NCBI GenBank assembly: GCA_964465065.1
Contig: CAYXHZ010000082.1
Location: forward strand, 1 to 10,682
DNA: 10,682 nucleotides
DNA from: CAYMND01 sp964465065
GTDB lineage: Bacteria; Acidobacteriota; Aminicenantia; UBA2199
Reading direction: 5' to 3'
This document shows, in pieces, positions 4,790 to 10,682 of the stretch. Positions within the stretch are counted from its first letter, which is position 1. The number at the start of each line of letters is the position of its first letter. The notes below the pieces were generated by a model. It saw nothing but the letters and a program-made list of their open reading frames with translations. It did not search any database and was not told where the DNA came from. A program made the position numbers and the translations under genes.

Positions 4790-7601
4790 GGTGAATCGCC
4801 CGGTTGATGGCCTCGACCAGATCGCTGGCGATCATGGGTTTCATGACCAACTCGCTGACTCCGGCCTGTTTCAGCATGGCTTCGTCCAGACCGGGACTGA
4901 AACCGGAACACAGGACTACCGGAATATCGGCGCGGATCTGCTTGAGCCGCTCGCAAAGGCTCAACCCGGTCAGTTTGGGCATGGTCATGTCGGTCAGCAC
5001 ACAGTCGAACCGATCCGGACCGGCCTTGAATATCTCGATGGCCTCCAGCGGACGACTGCTTACCGCCACCTGGTAACCGAACTGTTCCAGAATGCCGCGT
5101 CCCACCTGCAGCAGACCCTCTTCGTCGTCCACCAGCAGAATGCGCCCCTGCCCTGGACCGCTGACCGCCACCTTGACGGCATCGCTCGGCTGGGCGACCC
5201 TGGCCTCGCTGAGTCTGGGCAGAAGGATGCAAAAGCTGCTGCCTTTGCCCAGTTCGCTGGTGACTGTAACAGCGCCATGCATGTCCTTGACGATACCGTG
5301 CACGACCGACAGTCCCATGCCTGTGCCTTCCCCGCGCGCCTTGGTGGTGAAAAACGGATCGAAAATCTTGTCCAGGATGTCGGCGGGAATACCCTGGCCG
5401 TTGTCGTCGACGCTGAGCTGCAGGTAAGGACCCGGTTCCAGATCCTTGCGCTCGACTGCCGCCCCGTCAGCCTCCAGCTGCAACTCGCCCAGGCGGATGG
5501 TCAACAGTCCGCCCTGTGCGCGCATGGCCTGGGCGGCATTGGTGCACAGATTCATCAGGATCTGGTGAATCTGGGTGGGATCGGCCAATACCGTGCTTTC
5601 GGCGGCTTCCAGCTCCAGACGGATCTCGATGGTGGCCGGCAGGGAAGCGCGGATGAACTTGACGGTTTCCTTGACCAGCGGCGTCAGTTCCAGGGGGGCG
5701 CGCTGGATGTCGGCCTTGCGGCTGAAGGTCAGAATCTGGGTGACCAGATCCCGGGCGCGCATACCGGCCTTGATGACCTCGTTGAGTTCCTTTTCGACCG
5801 TCTCGCCCCGGGAAAGCTTGAGCTTGGCCAACTCGCTGAAACCGAACACCGCCGACAGGATGTTGTTGAAATCATGGGCGATGCCACCGGCCAAGGTACC
5901 GATCGACTCCATCTTCTGGGCCTGCATCAGTTGGGCTTCGAGCCGTTTGTTTTCGGCTTCGGCCCGTTTGCGCTGACTGATATCGCGGGTGATGCCGATG
6001 AATTCGATCAGGTTCCGATCCGCATCCCACAAGGAAGTGATGACGGTTTCCGTCCAGATGGTCGAACCGTCCTTGCAGACCTCTTCCAACTCCATGGAAC
6101 GGGTCCGGCGCCGCCCCCGGAAACCGGATTTGATCAATTCGCTCTCCTCGCGGAATATCTTCATGGCCTCCTGCAGCGAGGCCGGTGTCAGCACCTCGGC
6201 CAGGCTCTGCTGCATGGCCTCGGCCACGCTGAAGCCCCGGATACGCTCCACCGACGGGCTGACATAGGTGAAATGCAACCTGGGGCTCATGGTGAAGATG
6301 ATGTCGCTGGCGTTCTCGGTCAGGAGACGGAAGCGGGATTCGCTCTCGGCCAGTGCTTCCTGGGCCTGATGCTTCTCGGTGATGTCGCGGATGCACTCGA
6401 TGGCGCCGACGATCTCGCCCGAGGTGTTGTAGATCGGATGGGCCCAGCCGGACAGGAAGCGCTGCTTGCCGCGCAGACAGGGCACCGTGGCCTCGGCGAT
6501 GATCAGGTCGTCACGACGCTCCAGAAACGTGTAGTACGATTCCGCTTCCGACTTGCGCTGCAGCACGATGTCGATGAGCATGGGCCGGCGCTGCCCGTAA
6601 AAAGGCAGGGCATACTCGTGATCCTCCTTGCCGACCATCCGCTCGGCGGGAACGCCGGTCATCTCTTCCATGGCCCGATTCCAGGCCGTGATCCGCCCCC
6701 GGCAATCGATGACCATGGTGGCGTCGGGGATGAAATCCAGGATCTCCGCCAGATGCCGGTCCGATTCCTTGAGCGCCTCCTCGGCCTGTTCGCGACGGGT
6801 GACATCCAGATTGGTACCTTCCAGGTACAGGATCCTGCCGGTCGGATCGCAGACGGTGTGGATATTGAGCGACATGCGGAAGCGACTCTTGTCCCGGCGT
6901 TTCATTTCGACCTCGAAGTTGTCGACCTGGCCATGCTCCCGGAGCAGGCCGAGCAGGCGTTCGCGGTCTTCGGGGTTGACGTACAGTTCGCGGCCGATAT
7001 CCTGGATAACGGCCATGATCTCCTGTGGTGAATCGTAGCCGAACATGCGGGCCATGGCCGGATTCATGTTCAGGATGCGACCCTCCGGCGAGGTTTGAAA
7101 AATTCCGATGACGGCATTTTCGAATATCTTGCGGTATTTCTCCTCACTCTGGCGCAGGGCCTCGCCGGCCTTCTTGAGGGCGGTGATATCCAGCAGGCAG
7201 CCGACGATACCGGTGACCCGTCCCTGGCTGTCTCGGGATGGGGCCTTGTCGACCAGTACGTCGTGACAAGTGCCGTCACGGTGGCGGATCGAGGTCTCGT
7301 ACACGCGCCGGCCCGGTTGCTGCAGCAACTCACGGTCAATCCGCCGATGCAGCTCGGCCACATCGGCTTCGAACAGGGAATCGACGGTCTTGCCCTGCAG
7401 CTCCTGGCGGGTCAGGCCGAAAAAATCCTCGAATCCGGCGTTGCAATCGTGGTAGAGTCCTTGTAAGTCCTTGGAGAAGACCGGAGTGGAAATGGCGTCG
7501 AGCAGTTGCCGCAAAATGAGGTTCTGCTCGCGGAGCTGCGCCAATTCTTCCTGCATCTGCAGCGGGCTCTGCTTGATTTCTTTTGTGTTGGATCGGTTCA
7601 C
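4776..7601 (-). CDS. Soluble hybrid histidine kinase: four PAS, HisKA, HATPase, receiver
   Basis: 941 residues from a GTG at 7601-7599. It is preceded by GGTGAG, and a promoter is placed so that transcription starts near 7633. The frame is open up to a TTG at 7634, but that codon would fall at or before the transcript start. There is no membrane segment, so the kinase is cytoplasmic. After a short coiled coil (about 15-35), four PAS/PAC modules lie at about 30-142, 152-270, 280-408 and 420-543. The HisKA domain has the phospho-acceptor His576 in GGIAHDFNNIL. The ATPase domain has the N box (NLCTNAAQ, about 684-691), DDNGQGIP (732-739) and the GTGMGLSVV glycine loop. The C-terminal receiver has the acidic pair 825/826, phospho-acceptor Asp871 in LTDMTMP, Ser899 and Lys921: a complete set. 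The receiver lacks an output domain, so a phosphorelay through an unlinked Hpt protein and regulator is likely. PAS ligands cannot be read from the sequence. Confidence 0.95.
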   Translation of the reverse strand: MNRSNTKEIKQSPLQMQEELAQLREQNLILRQLLDAISTPVFSKDLQGLYHDCNAGFEDFFGLTRQELQGKTVDSLFEADVAELHRRIDRELLQQPGRRVYETSIRHRDGTCHDVLVDKAPSRDSQGRVTGIVGCLLDITALKKAGEALRQSEEKYRKIFENAVIGIFQTSPEGRILNMNPAMARMFGYDSPQEIMAVIQDIGRELYVNPEDRERLLGLLREHGQVDNFEVEMKRRDKSRFRMSLNIHTVCDPTGRILYLEGTNLDVTRREQAEEALKESDRHLAEILDFIPDATMVIDCRGRITAWNRAMEEMTGVPAERMVGKEDHEYALPFYGQRRPMLIDIVLQRKSEAESYYTFLERRDDLIIAEATVPCLRGKQRFLSGWAHPIYNTSGEIVGAIECIRDITEKHQAQEALAESESRFRLLTENASDIIFTMSPRLHFTYVSPSVERIRGFSVAEAMQQSLAEVLTPASLQEAMKIFREESELIKSGFRGRRRTRSMELEEVCKDGSTIWTETVITSLWDADRNLIEFIGITRDISQRKRAEAENKRLEAQLMQAQKMESIGTLAGGIAHDFNNILSAVFGFSELAKLKLSRGETVEKELNEVIKAGMRARDLVTQILTFSRKADIQRAPLELTPLVKETVKFIRASLPATIEIRLELEAAESTVLADPTQIHQILMNLCTNAAQAMRAQGGLLTIRLGELQLEADGAAVERKDLEPGPYLQLSVDDNGQGIPADILDKIFDPFFTTKARGEGTGMGLSVVHGIVKDMHGAVTVTSELGKGSSFCILLPRLSEARVAQPSDAVKVAVSGPGQGRILLVDDEEGLLQVGRGILEQFGYQVAVSSRPLEAIEIFKAGPDRFDCVLTDMTMPKLTGLSLCERLKQIRADIPVVLCSGFSPGLDEAMLKQAGVSELVMKPMIASDLVEAINRAIHPAGS

Positions 7602-7633
7602 ACACTCACCAAGTCGATGACAGCTGGGCAACA

Positions 7634-7649
7634 ACAGTAATAATACTGT
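7634..7649. promoter_or_regulatory. Perfect dyad over the kinase -10 box, candidate operator
   Basis: ACAGTA (7634-7639) and TACTGT (7644-7649) are perfect 6-bp inverted arms around ATAA. The dyad covers the whole -10 hexamer of the minus-strand promoter, where a dimeric regulator would block transcription of the kinase gene. No regulator gene is in the window. Confidence 0.4.
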
Positions 7650-7668
7650 CGGAACGCGATAATTCCAA
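7640..7668 (-). promoter_or_regulatory. Sigma70-like promoter of the hybrid kinase gene
   Basis: On the minus strand, TTGGAA (7668-7663) and TATTAT (7645-7640) have a 17-bp spacer and match at 4 and 5 of 6. Predicted start near 7633, about 32 nt before the GTG at 7601, which supports that start codon. Confidence 0.6.
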
Positions 7669-7670
7669 CC

Positions 7671-7684
7671 GCCGGGATACCGGC
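7671..7684. promoter_or_regulatory. GCCGG-N4-CCGGC dyad between the divergent promoters
   Basis: GCCGG (7671-7675) and CCGGC (7680-7684) are inverted around GATA. The dyad lies between the two -35 boxes (7663-7668 and 7701-7706), where a bound protein could affect both genes. GC-rich dyads of this length also arise by chance in this genome, so this is only a candidate. Confidence 0.3.
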
Positions 7685-7700
7685 AAGATTTCAGGGATAG

Positions 7701-7729
7701 TTGCCTTTTTTCACTCGGGTCTCTACAAT
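7701..7729 (+). promoter_or_regulatory. Sigma70-like promoter of the GH92 mannosidase gene
   Basis: TTGCCT (7701-7706) and TACAAT (7724-7729) with a 17-bp spacer match at 4 and 5 of 6. Transcription would start near 7736, about 15 nt before the ATG at 7751. Confidence 0.65.
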
Positions 7730-7750
7730 CAGAGAATGCGAGAGGTGATC

Positions 7751-10672
7751 ATGAAACCATCCAGGCTGTTATTCGTCCTGACTGCCGTCCTGCTGACCAT
7801 CGCGCCCGTTGCGGCCGATTTCAATCCGGTGCGTTACGTCAATCCCTTCATCGGCACCGATTTCCACGGCCATACCTTCCCCGGTGCCGTCGTTCCCTTC
7901 GGGATGGTACAGCTCAGCCCCGACACCCGGTTAAGCGGCTGGGACGGCTGCTCGGGCTACCATTACAGCGATTCGGTCATCTACGGTTTCTCGCACACCC
8001 ACCTCAGCGGCACCGGTGCCTCCGATTACGGCGACGTCCTGCTCATGCCGGTCATCGCCAGCGATCAGTTCGACAATCAGGCCTACGCCTCGCCCTTCCA
8101 GAAAAAAACCGAGGCGGCCGAGCCCGGTTACTACCGCGTCAGCCTCGACAAACCGGGTGTCCTGGCCGAACTGAGCGCGACAGCCCGGGTCGGATGGCAC
8201 CGCTATACCTACATGGCTTCGAGCACGCCGCGCCTGATTCTGGACCTGGAACACCGCGACCAGGTGATCGAATCCTGGCTCAAATTTGTCAGCCCGACTG
8301 AAGTCCATGGCCTGCGCCGCTCCAAACGCTGGGCCAAGGACCAGTACCTGTATTTCGTCATGCGCTTCTCGGCCCCCGTCCGGGCGATTAAATCGCAGGA
8401 TCCGGGTCAAGCGGGTCAGACGACGATATCGGGGCAGAAGCTCAAGGTCATCTTCGAGTTCGAGCCTCTGCGCCAGCCACTGCTGGTCAAGGTCGCCCTG
8501 TCGGGAGTCAGCGCCCAGGGCGCCCTTTTGAATATGGAAAAAGAAGCCCCGGGCTGGGATTTCGAACCCGTGCGCTATGCAGCCATGAAGCAATGGAGCC
8601 GGGAGCTCGGCCGTATCGAGGTCTCCGGCGGCAGCGCGGCGCAAATGACCAGTTTTTATACGGCCTTGTACCACTGTTTCATCCATCCCGGCCTCTGGAA
8701 CGATGTCGACGGCAATTACCGCGGCCACGACGGCCGTATCCGCAAGGCCGAAGATTTCGAACAGTACACCGTTTTTTCGCTGTGGGACACATTCCGGACT
8801 CAACACCCGCTGCTCAACCTGATCATGCCCAGGCGCAGCCGCGATTTCATCCGCAGTTTCCTGTCCATCTACCAGTCGGCCGGATTGCTGCCGGTCTGGG
8901 AACTTTCGGCCAACGAGACCTTCTGCATGATCGGTTATCACAGCGTTCCGGTCATCCTGGACGCCTGGGTCAAAGGCATCCGCGATTTCGACGCCAAACT
9001 GGCCCTGGAAGCGATGAAGACCAGCGCCGGTAAAGATCATTTCGGCCTGGATGCCTACCGTCGTTACGGTTACATCGGGGGCGACCAGGATCACGAAGGA
9101 GTATCCAAAACCCTGGAGTACGCCTACGACGACTGGTGCATCGCCCGTTTCGCGGCCGAATTGGACCTCAAGACCGATCACGATCTCTTCATGCAGCGCG
9201 CTCAGTCCTACCGCAACCTGTTCGACGCCGGAACCGGTTTCATGAGACCGCGTCTGAACGGAGCCTGGAAGACCGATTTCGACCCCAGTGAAGTCGACAA
9301 CAATTTCACCGAAGCCAACAGCTGGCAGTACAGTTTCTTCGTTCCCCACGACGTCAGCGGCCTGATCGAATTGCACGGGGGCCAGGACAAACTGGAGCAA
9401 AAACTCGATCAGCTGTTTGTCAGCGACAGCCGGCTCGGCGGTCGTCAACTGGTGGACATCACCGGCCTGATCGGCCAGTATGCCCATGGTAACGAGCCCA
9501 GTCACAACACGGCCTATCTCTACAACTTTCTCGGCAAGCCCTGGAAAACCCAGCGGACCGTACGCCGCATCATGGACGAGCTGTACAGCGACCGACCCGA
9601 CGGGCTGTGCGGCAACGAGGACTGCGGCCAGATGAGCGCCTGGCTGGTGATGAGCGCCATGGGGATTTTCCCGTTCACCCCGGGTGACCCGGAGTACCTC
9701 ATCGGTACCCCCTGGTTCGAGCATATGACCATTCACCTGGAGAACGGTCGTCAGTTCACCGTCAACGCCCCGGGTGCCAGCTCCCAGAAATTCTACATCC
9801 AGAGCGCCGTCCTCAACGGCCAAGCGCTCTCGCGAAGTTTTTTAAGCCACGAGACCGTCGCCCAAGGCGGTCAACTGGACCTGACCATGGGCCCGCAGGC
9901 CAACCCCGACTGGGGAAGCGCCCCGACCGATCGGCCGGTTCGCAGCCTCGCCGTCAAACCGATCGTCCCCATCCCGGTCATCAGCGCCTCGGGACCGACC
10001 TTCCGTAAACAAACGCAGGTTCGCATCCAAGCCCTGCAACCCGGATTGCGCCTGCACTACAGCCTGGACGGCACCTTGCCGACCAGCCGCTCCACAGCCT
10101 ACAGCCAAGAGTTGCCCCTGACCCGTACCACCACGGTCAAGGCCGTGGCCATAGCCGCCGACGGGCGGAGCAGCATGGCCGCCGAGGCCACCTTCCAGCT
10201 CATTCCCGACAGCTGGACGATCCAAACGCTCACTGCGGCCCATCCCCAGTACAACGCCGGCGGTCCGCAGACCCTGATCGACGGTCTGCGCGGCAGGGAA
10301 AATTTCCGTCTGGGCGGCTGGCTGGGCTATCAGGGACAGGACTTCACGGCCGTGATCGACCTGGGAACCATCCGGTCGATCAGACGGTTGACGGCGGGTT
10401 TTCTGCAGGACACCGATTCCTGGATACTGCTGCCGAAAAACGTCGAGTTCCTGCTGTCCCGTGACGGTCAGAATTTCAGCTCGAGCGGAACGGTCGGCCA
10501 CCACATCGCCGACGACAACCTCAAACCGCAGCGCCTGGACATGGACAAAAATCTGACAGGGGAAGCCCGCTTCATCAAGGTCATCGCCAAAAACTACGGT
10601 TCATTGCCCGCCTGGCACCTGGGCGCCGGTCAACCCGCCTATATCTTCATCGACGAGATCATTGTGGAGTAG
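7751..10672 (+). CDS. Secreted GH92 alpha-mannosidase with chitobiase-C-like and F5/8 type C domains
   Basis: 973 residues. The start is the ATG at 7751: GAGG ends 5 nt upstream, and AGGTGATC matches the extended anti-Shine-Dalgarno. It opens a Sec signal (residues 1-22, cut near VAA/D). The open frame reaches back to 7583, but that is promoter DNA. The GH92 N-terminal domain (about 27-255) has VNPFIGTD, PGAVVPFGMVQLSPDT and GFSHTHLSG. The (alpha/alpha)6 catalytic part (about 260-725) has LWDTFRTQHP (344-353), FTEANSWQY (519-527) with the expected acid Glu521, AHGNEPSH (578-585), and GNEDCGQMSAW (621-631) with Asp624 in the base region. GH92 enzymes are calcium-dependent, inverting exo-alpha-mannosidases acting on N-glycan or mannan-type chains; the linkage preference cannot be fixed here. 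Residues about 745-817 resemble the chitobiase/hexosaminidase C-terminal domain (HYSLDGTLPT). Residues about 822-973 resemble a discoidin-like sugar-binding domain. There is no lipobox, so it is periplasmic or secreted. No SusC/SusD-like genes are in the window. Confidence 0.95.
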   Translation: MKPSRLLFVLTAVLLTIAPVAADFNPVRYVNPFIGTDFHGHTFPGAVVPFGMVQLSPDTRLSGWDGCSGYHYSDSVIYGFSHTHLSGTGASDYGDVLLMPVIASDQFDNQAYASPFQKKTEAAEPGYYRVSLDKPGVLAELSATARVGWHRYTYMASSTPRLILDLEHRDQVIESWLKFVSPTEVHGLRRSKRWAKDQYLYFVMRFSAPVRAIKSQDPGQAGQTTISGQKLKVIFEFEPLRQPLLVKVALSGVSAQGALLNMEKEAPGWDFEPVRYAAMKQWSRELGRIEVSGGSAAQMTSFYTALYHCFIHPGLWNDVDGNYRGHDGRIRKAEDFEQYTVFSLWDTFRTQHPLLNLIMPRRSRDFIRSFLSIYQSAGLLPVWELSANETFCMIGYHSVPVILDAWVKGIRDFDAKLALEAMKTSAGKDHFGLDAYRRYGYIGGDQDHEGVSKTLEYAYDDWCIARFAAELDLKTDHDLFMQRAQSYRNLFDAGTGFMRPRLNGAWKTDFDPSEVDNNFTEANSWQYSFFVPHDVSGLIELHGGQDKLEQKLDQLFVSDSRLGGRQLVDITGLIGQYAHGNEPSHNTAYLYNFLGKPWKTQRTVRRIMDELYSDRPDGLCGNEDCGQMSAWLVMSAMGIFPFTPGDPEYLIGTPWFEHMTIHLENGRQFTVNAPGASSQKFYIQSAVLNGQALSRSFLSHETVAQGGQLDLTMGPQANPDWGSAPTDRPVRSLAVKPIVPIPVISASGPTFRKQTQVRIQALQPGLRLHYSLDGTLPTSRSTAYSQELPLTRTTTVKAVAIAADGRSSMAAEATFQLIPDSWTIQTLTAAHPQYNAGGPQTLIDGLRGRENFRLGGWLGYQGQDFTAVIDLGTIRSIRRLTAGFLQDTDSWILLPKNVEFLLSRDGQNFSSSGTVGHHIADDNLKPQRLDMDKNLTGEARFIKVIAKNYGSLPAWHLGAGQPAYIFIDEIIVE

Positions 10673-10682
10673 CCCCAAGCAG

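Noticed and set aside
4671..7031. 786-residue plus-strand open frame
   Set aside because: It is antisense to the hybrid kinase, has no domain pattern, and is explained by GC-rich codon bias in the opposite frame.
7602..7634. TTG start for the kinase at 7634
   Set aside because: No Shine-Dalgarno, and the predicted transcript starts at about that base; the GTG at 7601 has GGTGAG upstream.
7736..7750. ATG at 7736 as the mannosidase start
   Set aside because: It sits at the predicted transcription start without a ribosome binding site; a leaderless start is possible, but the ATG at 7751 has a strong site and opens the signal peptide.
7931..9823. 630-residue minus-strand open frame
   Set aside because: It is antisense to the GH92 gene and shows no recognisable domain.

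Overview
The window looks like a contig from an uncultured Gram-negative bacterium. It is GC-rich, it contains a run of exactly 100 N (a scaffold join), and several products carry Sec or Tat export signals implying a periplasm. The phylum cannot be fixed from sequence alone. The enzyme set (GH92 mannosidase with a discoidin-like tail, exported S9-type hydrolase, Tat-dependent DUF362 protein, PAS-rich cytoplasmic hybrid kinase, SpoIIE-type phosphatase) fits a heterotroph that degrades glycans and peptides.

Left edge (1-692): a more AT-rich patch whose minus strand carries the 5' part of an IS200/RAYT-like (Y1) transposase gene that runs off the window. Two tandem 30-nt palindromic repeat units sit inside this gene, in frame. 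Behind it is about 400 bp without a convincing gene. At 693-2179 two plus-strand genes overlap by ATGA: a small exported protein resembling DUF6599, and a Tat-exported DUF362 protein. A short start-like stretch follows, then the N gap, then the last codons of another plus-strand gene.

Middle (2383-4759): an exported prolyl-oligopeptidase-type alpha/beta hydrolase on the minus strand diverges from a membrane-bound SpoIIE/RsbU-type PP2C phosphatase on the plus strand. Their sigma70-like promoters lie back to back, with -35 boxes only 4 bp apart. The phosphatase gene converges on a soluble four-PAS hybrid histidine kinase (minus strand, 4776-7601), and a 9-bp perfect hairpin spans the junction.

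Right (7601-10672): the kinase gene diverges from a large secreted GH92 alpha-mannosidase with chitobiase-C-like and F5/8-type C domains. The 149-bp spacer holds one sigma70-like promoter per direction and two dyads, one lying on the kinase -10 box. All four promoters proposed here have 17-bp spacers. The neighbouring phosphatase and kinase suggest local signalling capacity, but nothing in the sequence proves that they control the hydrolase or the mannosidase. No complete new defence or mobile system is visible; the most unusual item is the transposase gene with the in-frame palindromic repeat.
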